Assembly (NCBI RefSeq): GCF_000499845.2
Contig: NC_023751.2
Location: forward strand, 13,610,280-13,674,279
From: Phaseolus vulgaris
Taxonomy: Eukaryota; Streptophyta; Magnoliopsida; Fabales; Fabaceae
Direction: 5' to 3'
DNA length: 64,000 nucleotides
Shown: piece by piece, positions 52,007-64,000 of the stretch
Layout of the letters: each line of letters opens with the position of its first letter
Position numbering within the stretch: the stretch's first letter is position 1
Program-made: the position numbers and the translations under genes
Notes under the pieces: generated by a model
What the model saw: only the letters and a program-made list of their open reading frames with translations
What the model was told of the DNA's origin: nothing
The model's database searches: none

Positions 52007-53305
52007 GATGCTACTGTCAAAGGGCATGAAGGAGTCCTTTTTCTGTGGTAACAACAACTCATCAGCAACGTAGATAAAATATAGCAGATAGCAAAACAAA
52101 TGAAGGAACAGTTAATGACAATCTTGTTTTTGCCATTTTTACTTGTTAAGGCATGGCCTACAAAGAAACTAAGTGTAAGTAATTAAGTAGTAGCGTCTGA
52201 TTTTTGTCAGAAATAGAGAGCTTTAACGTAACAAACAAGTGTATGTTGTTTGTTTGAGGTGAAATGAAATGTGAATAATACACAAAGTTATCAGAAACGC
52301 TGACACTGATGCTCAAGATTTGAATGGATGCAACAAGTATTTAATGGGGGCGTCTATGTATTTGTTCAGGCATTACTACTGTTTGTTGCACAATGTTATG
52401 ACAAAAAAAGATGTCTCTGAAGAGAAAAAACACAATAATATAAAAGAAGTATTGTTTTTAAATTAAAGAAATGCTCAACGTTGAACCTTCCCTTTTATCA
52501 AACACGCAATGGAATGGAGCAAACATGCGAGCAGATCAAAAGATGGATGACACATTGACAGTTGTTTAGTCGACACCTTCATACATATCTGTTGACGCGT
52601 TAAGAATGAAAAACAGATTTTGTTTAGATCCAATTGTTTTCAAAATCTTTGTCAACTAATTTTGTAACGTGGTCTTTTCTAATTCTCATAGTATCTTTCT
52701 TTTAGCAAGGACTGAACGCCATCCAGATTGTGTCTGGAAGATGTTGCCGTGTAGGGTTTCAACCAGTGTTTTACGCTGACACTGGAAGTTCTTGGCCCAC
52801 CAGAAGATATTCAAACCAAGGTGTTTTAGCTTGTGCTTTAGTGTTGTTATTTGTAAGGGATATGATCTCTGAATCCATAAACAAAACAGCCACCTAAAGT
52901 TAAGGCTACTGCAATAGCCACATATCCACTTATGCAAACGAATCTTCTGCCTATTTTTAAGCTTTTACCAACAGAAGAAAGGAACCTGACAAAAACTATT
53001 CGGAATTAAGTAACCCATTTTTCAACCTTGTCCATCTAATTCTTTTCCTTTCAGTTTCAACACTACCAAAAATTACATAATCACAACAAAAACTCAAGAA
53101 ATCAATTTTCTCACGAACTGCCACAAAATAAATTAAACTTTAGAATCAATCAAGGGTTCCCACTTCCCATTGTACCATATTGATTATCACAATTACAATT
53201 AATTACATTTCCATACACGAAATTACACATCCCATAAGCAATTGGGCTAAATTAAAAGAGAGAATAATAAACAACAAGTACGATTTTCAGCAGAGGAAAT
53301 TGGAA
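52007..53305. other. 3' flanks of the kinase and the copper transporter
   Basis: Convergent intergenic region without a gene. The minus-strand open stretch 52686-52937 has no recognisable family. Confidence 0.6.
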
Positions 53306-53737
53306 TTAAGCACAGGCGCAAGAAGTGTCAATGATAAGGGAATCTTCGCCCTCGTTCCTGAAGAAGAAGTAACCAACAGCGAGACCCACGACGATGGCCA
53401 GGAAGACCCCTCCATTGAAGGACATAACCGACAACATCAACAAATACCCGATCGCGGAGCTCAGCCCAAAGAGAAACGCTCCAGCGACCTTCACGCCCAA
53501 CTTGGCGCCGTTTCCGGTGAGCTTCCGCCGCAAGAGAGGGGTCTCGATCTCCGCCGGAAAGGACTTTCCGGCACCGATGAGCTTGAGGCGAATACGGCGA
53601 TTCTCAATAAACTGGTAGAAAGCGGAAACAACGAGGCATGCAAGGAGGGTGAGGAGATAGTCGGTCCAATCGACGGTCTTCCATGAATCGATCAGGAGAT
53701 TGACCTTCCGGCTCCAGTAAAAGGTCATGTGCATCAT
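53306..53737 (-). CDS. COPT5: COPT5-type copper transporter (Ctr family)
   Basis: Trimeric high-affinity Cu(I) transporter of the Ctr/COPT family. COPT5 members act at the vacuole or prevacuolar membrane and export copper to the cytosol. It is one exon of 143 aa, the usual length. The N-terminus MMHMTFYW holds the Met/His copper ligands and is the COPT5 signature. Three membrane segments lie at about 24-43, 84-105 and 109-127. TM2 has MxxxM (Met101, Met105) and TM3 has GxxxG (Gly118, Gly122), the pore and packing motifs. The C-terminal Cys140-Ala-Cys142 is the metal-handling tail. All key residues are intact. ATG 53737 fits the family start; the adjacent second ATG (53734) is the only alternative. 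Confidence 0.95.
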   Translation of the reverse strand: MMHMTFYWSRKVNLLIDSWKTVDWTDYLLTLLACLVVSAFYQFIENRRIRLKLIGAGKSFPAEIETPLLRRKLTGNGAKLGVKVAGAFLFGLSSAIGYLLMLSVMSFNGGVFLAIVVGLAVGYFFFRNEGEDSLIIDTSCACA

Positions 53738-56575
53738 CTTCGCCGGTCAACTTTGTATTTCAAGGGTTTGTAAAAAACTATATGTATGAACAACAAGAAC
53801 AACAACAATTATTCACGCAATGCAAAGCAGCTACTTGCCTTTTACCCTTTCTTCTTTGCAAAGATATTGTGACAACTCTTCCCATTCCCAAAATACCCTC
53901 AATAGCTGTCTTGTTTTTTCTTATCATCTTTACCTACCTGTCAAAATGTTTTCTTCAATCCTAGGTAGTTTTTTTTTTTATTTTCTCTTTTTTTTTTAAA
54001 AAATTACAATTTCAGTTTAAATTTATTTTTATTTAAAATAATTATTTATAAAACACTTCAAGAATATGTAGTCTAACAATCAATTGAAACAATATATATT
54101 TATAAATAAAAAAACTCAGAATGAATGTATTTAACATAAATATGTATACTAAATTTAATATTTATGATTTTATTAATTAAGTTCCTTATACAATCATCTC
54201 AAGGTTGACAAATTTCACTAGACATAAATATATTTAACATAAATATGTATAATAATTAATTTTTATGATTTATGAATATTAATTAATTAAGTTCCTTATA
54301 CTATGGTTGACAATTTTCACTTGACTAGCCGTTGTGTTCCGTGTTCCATGTTCCAAGGTTATTTCTGGAATTTCAAATTAACTAATTGGTAGTAAATAAA
54401 TAAAATAAAACAAACTTGTACTTCTTATAAAAACTAGTTAATGGAATTTCAAATGAAGCAAATGGTAGTACAGTTGGTGAATCAAACAACTCAGATTTGA
54501 GAATCTGGCAAACAATTTGTATTGGAAAAGTTTTGATTGACACTCAAACACTCAATAACATATCTTGACATTCAATTATAATAACATAATAATATTTTTA
54601 ATTAAAAAATATTTAATTAAAATAATATTTAATTAATATGTAAAGTGAGTGTATTTTACTGTGTATAGTGTCAAATGTCAGAGTATCACCACTCATTTGT
54701 ATTGTATTAAAAGATTTACGCAGAAGAAAAAACACAAGAGTTTAAAATATCCTATTTTCTTATGTTTACCCTTAAAGATTAAAGGAATTTTAGTGGAGAT
54801 GAAAAATAATTTAATTTTTGGAGCACAATAATAAAATTATTTTAGAGATTTCATTTATCATTTCCTACCTTTTATTAGTACTCTTAGTACAATGGTATCT
54901 TATTTTAAATGATAACAAAAACTATCTTGTTTTGAAAGTTTATTATGACAGCTTATTTAGAAGTTTGATTTGTAATACATCCTTCAGTTAAATTGCAGAT
55001 TTTATTCTTTATGCAAGTAAAATGTTTAATATTTTAAAAGATTAAAATGTTTTTATTTCCAAGTAAAATGTATTGTTAGTTCTCTAACTCGATTAATAAC
55101 TCTAAATTAATTTTGATTAATTTACCATGATTTATTGTTGAATTAGAAAACTTATTTAATCAAATGAATAATTTAAGTGAAATATTATTATTTTTTTGTT
55201 AGTATCCAAAATAAAAATGATATGATATGCACAATTTTGTTAATCAATAAATATTATTTGTTAATTTGGTAGTTTACAGTGTAAAGAATTCAAAATCATC
55301 ACCTATTCTCCTCTTTTCATTTTTATTCATACACACCTAATATTTAACTTACAAAAATAGTATTGTTGTAATTTATTTTGTTTTACACATATGTTTACAT
55401 TATTTAAGGAAAAAAATCTTAAAATGTATACAATTTTAAAAAATCATTATTATTAGAATAATTTTTAAATCATAATTTTTTTTTCTTAATGAATTACATC
55501 ATTAGTTGGTGCACATATCCTCTAGCAAAGCAAACCATTACTCTGCAGCAGAAGAATAACAAAACAAAACAAATGGGTTTGCCAATGCCAAAAACACTAC
55601 AAAAGATATATTTGGAATCATCCCACTCAATTTCTGAATTCTACCTTGTGCACAAACAGGAACAGAAGAAGGGTACCTAGCAGAATAGAGATAAGATTGC
55701 ACGGTTTTAACGTTTGATTATCCTTGTCAGCAATTTCTAGCACTTTCCAACTTGTACAACTAGTGGGCCTAAGAAGTAAATGTTCTTTCTGAAAACTCAT
55801 TGTGCACAAGGACCCCATATTCCATTCCCTAATAATAATAAAAAAAACTGCATTTCTCATTTCCATGGAATAAACCATACCAGCAAAGCTCACCTGAGTC
55901 CCTGACACTCAAGATATTTCTCATGCCTCACCAAATCTAGCAAGTAGAAATGTGACATTGATTTGGGAACAGAAGTTATAAAAAACATTACATTATTTTT
56001 GTTCGTCTGATGAATCTTTTGCATTTAGTAAAACATTGATCTGTTGTCACAGAACAGCCACTAAAGAATTGTATATTCTAACTGACATCTTTAAATGGTT
56101 GATACTCAAGAGATTAGAATAGTTGTAAGATGATGCATACATAACTGTTTTGAAACTAAAGCTAAAAATGGTAGCTTGCTGCTATCGGCTTTTGTCAATC
56201 TGACCTTCAGAGCACACGAAAAAACATTACAAAAGTTGCATAAACATTTAATAAAAGTGAAAAGGAGAAACCCCAGTCATTGTCCACACTCATTGTGCAA
56301 CATGTTTAAACATTAAAAAAATGTCATACTTGGTCTAGGTTGGGTCAAGTATAGACACAAACAAAGAAGGGGAATTCATGGCATTTAGACTGAAGTCAAG
56401 GAAGGAGGAAGACCCCTGCCAAATCATCCATTCAGTCCAAAATGTCACAAAACAGAAACAAAACAAGCCAATTATTCAACCTAAGCAACAAGGGGAGAGA
56501 GAAGTACAAATTAAACATCACTAAATTAACCGAAATAAATAAACTTTGCCCCTGCATGCACCAAGTGATCAGTTA
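53738..56575. other. Promoter of the copper transporter and AT-rich spacer
   Basis: A TATA-like CATATAG lies about 45 nt upstream of the transporter ATG on the minus strand. A tandem duplication lies at 54125-54330. The remainder has no supportable gene; open stretches at 55489-55908 and 56442-56720 lack any family signature. Confidence 0.5.
54125..54330. repeat. Two-copy tandem repeat, about 104-bp period
   Basis: Both copies contain ATTTAACATAAATATGTATA, then TTTATGATTT, then TTAATTAAGTTCCTTATAC and GGTTGACAA-TTTCAC. The copies start near 54127 and 54231 and differ by small indels. Confidence 0.8.
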
Positions 56576-57010
56576 CTACTCAGTGGTAATTATCTCTTGC
56601 GATTCTCCCTTGGAGGATCCGGGTGAAAAACATGTGCGGGAACTAGCTAGTGGCGAAAAGGTCAAAGAATCCTTTCTGGGAGAATCCAAAGATCGAAAAA
56701 GAAGGTGTTTCATTGCGTGAATCAGGTCGTGGGTGGGTTTGTTGGGAGGACTAGAAGCGAAAGATCTGAACTTCATGTGGCGCTTCAGTGCTTCATCCGT
56801 GCTAACATCAACATCTTTCAACTTCAAACCCTCTTCTTTCACTGCCTCAGTACACAGCCCACAAATCCAACGACCCTGATACCTCTCCTTCACACCGTTA
56901 ATGTAACGCGCTGTGCACTCCTCCGTCAGCCCGCAGCAGTAGCACGTCACTGACCACACCTCAGCCTCCGGCACCGGCACCGTCGTCCCTGTCTTCTCCA
57001 TCACAGCCAT
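56576..57010 (-). CDS. DUF1677 family protein
   Basis: Plant-specific small protein of unknown function, 144 aa in one coding exon. The DUF1677 core covers residues about 18-80. It has a Cys-rich start (VTCYCCGLTEECT; Cys23, 25, 26, 32) and a second Cys pair in RWICGLCTEAVKEE (Cys50, 53), together looking like a metal-binding knuckle. The Ser-rich C-terminal half (residues 85-144) is less conserved in the family. I chose ATG 57010 (MAVMEKTG) rather than the in-frame ATG 51 bp upstream. A splice acceptor (CTCAG, ending at 57015) lies just before it, and the upstream codons are hydrophobic and unlike the family, so a 5'UTR intron is likely. Confidence 0.88.
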   Translation of the reverse strand: MAVMEKTGTTVPVPEAEVWSVTCYCCGLTEECTARYINGVKERYQGRWICGLCTEAVKEEGLKLKDVDVSTDEALKRHMKFRSFASSPPNKPTHDLIHAMKHLLFRSLDSPRKDSLTFSPLASSRTCFSPGSSKGESQEIITTE

Positions 57011-57015
57011 CACCC

Positions 57016-60000
57016 TGAGCCACATCAATTCAAAAAAGAACACAATAAAAGTTAACACCATGAAATGTTTGAACTTTGAGCGGAAGATTTATTACTAATG
57101 GTAATAATTTAGGAGACAAAAAACCATACAAATTAGGGTGTTCAGGTTACAGTTTGAAATGGTTGGATTTTGAAAAACAAAATGATGTTTTAGATTTAAG
57201 AGGCAGTGCATTACCCTGTTGTGAACAATGCAAGCAAATGGGGGCAGAATGGAAATCACAGATAAATTGAAATGATAATAGTGTTGTAAGTTGTATATAT
57301 TTGAATGAGGATTTATCGCTCCTTCTCCCACTGAATTTCCCCACCTAAGAGCACGACCCCGAATGATGTATGGTGCATCTCAGAGCCTTAGTTGGCTCCA
57401 CTGGCGATTCTAGGAATCCAATTCAGTGAAAGAAAATGCACCCCTTTTGCTCTTTCATCTAGATCTGTGTTTCTGTTTGTTGTGTTGTCTTTACCTTCAC
57501 TTTCAGAAGTGCAGAGACAGAGACGATGGATAGATGAATTGAATGGTGATAAGCACTACTATCTATCTATGCGTTTTTGTTCTTAGCTTTTGCGTTTATT
57601 TATTAGTACTAATTTCTTATGGGTTGCATAGTTTTAACCCAAATCTCAAACCAGTATATTTCTACTCCCAATCATTGGCAACTTCGTGGCAGTGACACAG
57701 TAATTTTTGACGAGTTTCGGAGTTGTCCCAGGTAAAATTTTTTTTTTTCACGGTGGTGTTTCTTCAGGGGAAGATAAGATATTTGTGCATTCTTGATGGT
57801 GGCCTTGATAAAAAAAAACTGAGTGACACGTGGAGTCATGGGATTGGGTAGCGATGAAGGTTTTGGTGTGGGGTGCCTTGGGACAATAAATGTAGGGTTC
57901 TTGGGAGTTGAGAGCTAAGGTGGGAGTGAGAGATTCTTGACATTGCCAGCTGTGACGACAACTACCTCTCTCGGCTACATTGAAAACGTGAAATCCACGA
58001 ATAATTCTTAAAAAAACTCTGCTTTATTTTTCTCGGATTAGGATCCCTCTCATCCCAAAAAGAACTGCAGGACATTTGAGAGATTTTATAGAAAGGTATA
58101 TCTTTTTAACCGCATTTAGTATTACTTTTTTATAATTTTATTCTTTAAGAATAAAAACATATATATATATATATAGATTTTTTTTATTTTTTTTTTGTTA
58201 ATGTTTAGCATATATGTATTCTTATAAATTTGTGAAAAAACTCTTTTATAATTTTTAGCTTGTGTCTTTGACATACAGATTAGCAAGATCTTTAAGGAAA
58301 TTATAAAAGATCTTATTATTTGGTTTCTTTATGACATTTATTGGTTAAAACAAAAATGTTGAATTAAAAATTATATAAGAATGGTTGCATTTATTTTGTA
58401 TTTTAATGATTTTTTTTATTATTAATTAAATCCTTGAAACACCTGTTAACATTTATCACATATAAATCAATGTATGCATGCAGATCAATTGAAGACTGGG
58501 AGAGATCCAATTTAGTCCATTATGAACTGAATGCTTTTGAAATAGGATTCAACCACCATATATTTTTTTAAATACTATATGAGTTTATTCAAATTAATTG
58601 AATTGTGTTGATTAGGTTTAATGTGAAACCGGTCACATTTTTCTTTTTTTTCTTTCTTCTTGTTAATTTTTATTTCTAATTTTCTCATCATTTTTTAAAA
58701 ATTATAATTTCATTCTACACATTTAAAAAAAATAGATTCTACCATAAATGTTATGTAGTTTAAATGTTGTGAAGCATTAGTACCTAATTCAAATTTAATT
58801 TGAAATAAATATTATTTTACTTTTAAAAATAATTTAATTTTTTCTGGTAATGGTTGAACATTTTGTTAATTTAAAAGTATTTTTATTAAACTAGTTTAAG
58901 GCATAGCTAAAGTTTTCTATTAGGATTATGAGACTTTAATCTCACATGTGTGTTATAACTATTTATTTTTATTTTAAAAAATAGAATAAATGAGACTAAT
59001 AGAAGTATTCAAACTCATTATGAAAAGTCTTAATATATAATATATTTAAAATAATTTTAATCTTCAAGTTTTTCAACAATATTGAACCTATAACAAAATC
59101 TCCTATAATGTAACTAGAGTTTATTCTCATGTGCATTGTGCAAATCTTAACTATCTTCCAAAACACTCAACCATCAACTTTGGTTTAAACTCCAAATAAG
59201 ATAAAATCTTTTCTCAATGTTCTAAAACATGGTAACTAAAAAACTATTATTGAAAGAGTTCGTTGTTTTTTCTATGCATGTTACATATGCATTAAAAGCC
59301 CTTTTTTCCAGAGAGAAAAAAAAAAAGAGATTATAAACAGATATATGTATTTGTATTTTAATTCCTATTTGGATTCTTTTATAACATATCCTTATCATGA
59401 TTGTTTAAGTCATCTCCCAACTATCTTTGTAATATAAAAACACTAAAAATATGTTGTTTACATAGTATTTTTTTATTAAAAATGACATTACTTCTTAAAT
59501 TTTAAATATTATAAACTATGATCATTTATATATTTTTAAAATATTATTTCTTTCTATATTAATTCCACAAAATCAAAGATGTTCTAAATGTACTTTTTAA
59601 AATATTATTTTTCTCCATATTAAAATTCACAAAACCAAACGCATTAAACACAAACTATCAATCAAACACAAACTATCAATTATGAAGTGATCTAATGTGT
59701 TATAAAACTTTAATATTCTAAAACTTTTTTATCGAATTATTTTCTGGTTATCAAATGTGTTAATTTTCTATATTTTTTTCAGAATTTGTTCTTCCACCAG
59801 ATAAAATTTCAACATGATCTAATGAATTTGTTCATTTTTTTTTATAAAATTCATTGCAATGCCATTAAATACAAACATTGAATAAAATAAAATATTACAT
59901 CCTAAATAATTAGTACAACTTAAAAAATTAAGAAACACATTTTTACAGTATTATTGTTAAAATCACATATCAAAATAATTACACACGATAACTAACTTAA

Positions 60001-62190
60001 TAAATTCACATAAAAAAGTCATAGAATATTAAAATAGATATGAATTTAGTTGTACGAAAGGATATATTATAAAAAAATTATTAAATAAAAATTAATTTTA
60101 AAAATTAAAAATAATTTATTATTATATTAACTAAATTAAATATCAATTAAATAATAATTATTTAATATAATAATGAATTATTTCTTTTTTAAAATTATTT
60201 TTTATATAATAATTTTTTTTATAATAATAACTGACAATAAAATTAATTTTAAAAAAATTTAGTCCTTCAATAATAATGAAAAATAACATTGATAAAACAA
60301 TATAAAAAAAAACAGTAGGAGAATTATCACTTTGATACTATATGTGTCTTGAAATGATAAATTTTATATTTTTCTCTACAAAATTATAGAACTATAAATT
60401 TTAATATTTGAATATAAATTATTGATCATATATTAATAAGGTAAACATAATAATTGAGTGTTGGACAACTCTCAAATAAGTTCAAAATTGGTTGGGGGAG
60501 AAAAAAACAAATTTGGTAATGTCATTTTCATGAATGACCTCTAACATGTACATCTATCACATGTGAAGTTAATTGCTTTGTACTTGATTTGATTAGTATG
60601 TATCTTAAACTATAAGATTTACTTTTAGTTTAAATTTACTAATTCTACATAGAATTTAATTAGTTTAAATTATTTAATTACTTTTTTTCCACCTTAATAA
60701 TTAAACCTTTTCATCCTTTGTACAAAAATGGTGATTGGTGAGGAATTTAATGTTGAAATATTGTCCACGATTCCTTTTAAAAAAAAATTGTCCATGAATA
60801 TAATCGTTACCACTACCTATTTTTTAAATTAGGTTTTCTAAATTTATTCTTATTATTTCTTACCAACAATATGTACTATGTTTTCTTACCAGTAATCTTT
60901 GTACCATATAACATCAATGATGCTTATAAAAAAACAATATTCTTGTGGAATAAAAAAAAATGTTGACCATGAATTTTGATCAACACAAGTCTCTTTCAAA
61001 AAGTTTTTAGTGAAAAAATATAAAAATTTACACCTTAATTTTATGGCTAATCAACTTCTGACACAATGCATGTAAGTTTAAGAAGTTCTCTCTTTCAAAT
61101 AATAAACCTTTTAATTTCTAAGAACTATTAAAGTTATAAAGAATTTTGATCTACATAATATATTAAAGTAAATTATCACTTGTATCTTGTTACCTAATTG
61201 CAACTAAAATCCCACCCTAAGAAAATGATTGTTAAATTTATCAAAATGAAATTAAATGTTTTTAAAACCAGAGTAGTCATTTAATTGATAAGGACTATAA
61301 GAATTTATTTGTTTGCCTTAAAATAATTGTGCGAATGAAATAATTACAAAGTCATAATTAAATGTAATATATGTTTAAATTTTAACATTTAATTTTGTAT
61401 TTGAAAGTGAATATGAGAAATGTGTGCTAGTGAAATATTTTATTAGAGGGTGAGAATAATATTATGGGTAGTAGGGATATTAAAAAAGTAAGACTTTGTT
61501 TTTTGACTTGTTAGATTGGGGCAGAAAAAACAAATAAAAAGGAAGGCCGTGATTTGTAAGATAAAAGGGGTGTCAATAGTAATTAAAAGTTCTTTATTCA
61601 CAAAAAGACAATTATTATTCTCTTATTTTTCACTTTTTTTCTTCTAATTTTATTCTATTCACTAAAGCTTGTTAAGACCATCTCCCCTCTATCATTTTGT
61701 GATTTTAAATTAACATAAGAAAGTATTGTAGTTTTAAATTACATGTTTATGATATTTGGTAAAGAATTTATGATTTGTTGAAAAGTTGAAATTTTAAGTG
61801 TGAAGTTTTTCATGTTCTTAAACTATTAACAAGAATATGTGGATTGAACTGTTTATTTATGTTTTGAAATTATTAAAAGGATAGCTGCACTTGTATAGAA
61901 ATACAAATTGAATGAAGAATTCAATAATAAGTTAAGGCAAGTAAATTTATATAAAATTGTTATATACATATATTTTAAATTTATGATAGGCAAAATGGAT
62001 AATTATACATTGAGGACAAATCTAGTAGTAAATTATTCTCTGAGATTTCATTTATTAGTTATGTTTTGAACTTGGTTTTGAAATTTTCATAGTATAGGTG
62101 GTTTGGAAAAAAAATTAATATTTTTTAGGCTAATCCAATCTATTTTTAAAATGTTGATACTTGTATATATTATTTAAATAAAATGTATTT
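57016..62190. other. Gene-poor AT-rich region
   Basis: 57016-58000 is less AT-biased and probably holds the DUF1677 5'UTR intron, first exon and promoter, but I could not fix the exon. From 58000 to 62190 no gene, RNA gene or clear element is supportable; homopolymer and TA runs dominate. Confidence 0.55.
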
Positions 62191-62790
62191 AAGTGATTGT
62201 TCTCAAATGAGGTTGGAACCAAGAGAACGATTGAAGTACTTCTCGGTCAGTCGTCAAGTCTTCCTACCTTCCTCTTAAAGTGGGCTCCTCACTCTCCTTT
62301 CGTTGCTTTACTTCTCGTCCTTCCAAAGTCCAGACTTGGATGCTACCTGCAGAAAGTACTCCGACGCTCAAGTAAGTATACCCAACATTATTAATATTGT
62401 ATGATGACGTACCTTATTCTTAAAATTTGTGTTATTTTTATTTTTTTATGGGCCCTTTGTTATTGGGTCGAATTAGGGAGTTGGGTCATGCTTAGGAACG
62501 CATTACCTAGTGTTTGATCGTTGATTAGTCTCATTAATCCTGCTTAGTAGTAATAGTCTTATGGTGTCGGTCAGCTTGCCGACTCATGGTCTCGGTCGTA
62601 CGAACCCTATCGGTACACTTCCCCAGGCTCAAGGATATTTAATTTGAAGAGTCTTTGTCCAAGACCATTGTGACAGTTAGGTTTTCCTTAAATTGGACAT
62701 GACGTTAGCAGTGAACGCATTACGTGACGTGTATTAATGACAGAGTTTTTTGGCGCCATTTGTTATGAGTCGTTGGATCGAGAGAAATTT
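62190..62790. repeat. Dispersed repeat, copy B; possible degenerate LTR
   Basis: It is GC-richer than its surroundings. It shares with the copia-flanking repeat the words TTCTCAAA, GGTTGGAACCAAGAGAA, AGACTTGGATG and ACTCCGACG-T-AAGT, then after 62403 the second half. Near its end, TTTTTTGGCGCCATTTGTTATG (about 62749-62770) resembles the TGGCGCC start of plant gypsy primer-binding sites, so the unit may be an old LTR. It is non-coding. Confidence 0.55.
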
Positions 62791-64000
62791 AACTATTGAG
62801 ATGGAAATGACTTATTATTTTAATGATATGGAACTCAAAAGATTAAAGTACTGAAAAATATCTTCAAAACAAAACATATATTGTTCTTCAAGTAACATTC
62901 CTTTGTTTTATTAACATGTTTTACTTATTTAAGTTTATTTCAAAAAGTTAATGTTTAATGATTATAAATCAATGTTTTATTTATATTTCTAAAATTTTAT
63001 TTCACTTATATTAGTTATGTTGGATATTGAATAATTTCTTATATGTTATTTGAAGTGAGATAAAAACGTTTTTTTTTATATGATTTGTGTGAGAGATAGT
63101 TATTATGTTGGTAATTTTTACTTATAGTGAATATAGTGTGAATATGGAGTTACAAAATGTATTCACGAAATATTTAATCTTTGACTCATAGTTTAAATTG
63201 TATAAATTGAAGTATTAAGTGTTGAAAAATAAATATAAGATTTTGTTATCCGCTAAGGGGAAAAAAACAATTAGAAACTTTATGTGCAAAGAATTATCTA
63301 CCATATACCGTTTCAATTAAAAAAATATCGACTAATCATGTCCATACTAAAAAATAAGACAAATATTAATATTAAAATTTTGAACTCAATATTTCAAAAA
63401 TATATTTATAACATTTAACAAAATAAATGTTAATGTTATGGAATGAGTAAATGCAATGCAGTGGATTGTCTAGTGCTCAACATAGACCATTTAATGCATA
63501 AAAAGTAAGCAAATTTTGAGTATTGATATTTTTAATTGATCTCAAGTTGTGTTTCAGTGAAATTAATTATAAATAATTTAATTTGCATGTTGTTTGAAAA
63601 GCAGAAGTGAGTTAACCAAACAAGCACCAATCAACTAATAAATCACGTCAATCAATTTATTGAGTTTCTCATTCCCGATCAAGTATATAAGTGTGAGAAT
63701 TTTAGTTTTTTACCTCTCAAATTAAGAAAACAATAAATTATTCAAAATAAAACAAACTAAACAAGATTTTCAATTAAAGAACAAAATTGAATTGTCAACA
63801 AACATTTCAAAATTTAAAAAAACTAAATTGTTTAACATAGTTTGCCATAGAAATTGAAGAATACAACTAAATTGCATAAAACATAAGGATTTAATATGAA
63901 ACCACAAGAAAGTCAATCCAAAAAAGTATGACCTTAAAAAAAAATTACAAAGAAAAAAAAAGTGAAGCAACAACAGGTTAGCATGTCTTCCTGAGCGTAA
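62791..64000. other. AT-rich terminal segment
   Basis: Nothing supportable seen; the 67-codon minus-strand stretch at 63770-63973 is low-complexity. Confidence 0.55.

Noticed and set aside
53180..53686. 168-codon plus-strand frame across the copper transporter
   Set aside because: It is antisense to a complete, motif-perfect COPT5 gene.

Overview
The window is AT-rich plant nuclear DNA. It holds multi-exon genes with short GT-AG (and a few GC-AG) introns, (TA)n microsatellites, a Ty1/copia element, a Ty3/gypsy LTR and several terminal-inverted-repeat elements. The gene families (class XI myosin, canonical plant G-alpha, GH9 endoglucanase, RLCK-VII kinase, COPT5-type copper transporter, DUF1677) are those of an angiosperm. 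The repeat types and gene sequences look like a eudicot, most likely a legume; the legume assignment is an impression from sequence style and no search was run.

Layout. 1-11101 (+): the last 16 exons (607 codons) of a class XI myosin, ending in the dilute/globular-tail cargo domain; the motor lies left of the window. 13631-16066 (-): an 8-exon GH9 endoglucanase of 528 aa with 48 residues of Gly/Ser/Arg between the signal peptide and the catalytic domain. 17229-22200 (-): GPA1-type heterotrimeric G-alpha, 384 aa, 13 coding exons plus a 5'UTR exon, with a (TA)9 tract as probable TATA box. 26583-32295: a Ty1/copia element, broken in three places, inserted into an older dispersed repeat; a gypsy LTR with its primer-binding site replaces its integrase core. 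35757-37217: two TIR elements, one Tourist-like with TTA target duplications. 39590-40775 and 42718-45016 (-): tandem alpha/beta-hydrolase paralogs. 50062-52006 (+): an RLCK-VII kinase with DLG in place of DFG. 53306-53737 (-): intronless COPT5-type copper transporter, convergent with the kinase. 56576-57010 (-): a small DUF1677 protein. 57-64 kb is gene-poor and contains a second copy of the repeat that hosts the copia element.

The genes are ordinary, independently transcribed plant genes rather than an operon-like system, and I see no evidence of a new multi-gene pathway. The most interesting signals are the polyglycine insertion in the GH9 enzyme, the chimeric copia/gypsy structure with nearly identical LTRs and a readable empty site elsewhere in the window, three GC-AG introns among about 45 (one differing between tandem paralogs), the DLG kinase, and an 89-bp duplication immediately upstream of one hydrolase promoter.

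All exon models were built by eye from reading frame, splice consensus and knowledge of the families. The summed exon lengths stay in frame for every multi-exon gene.
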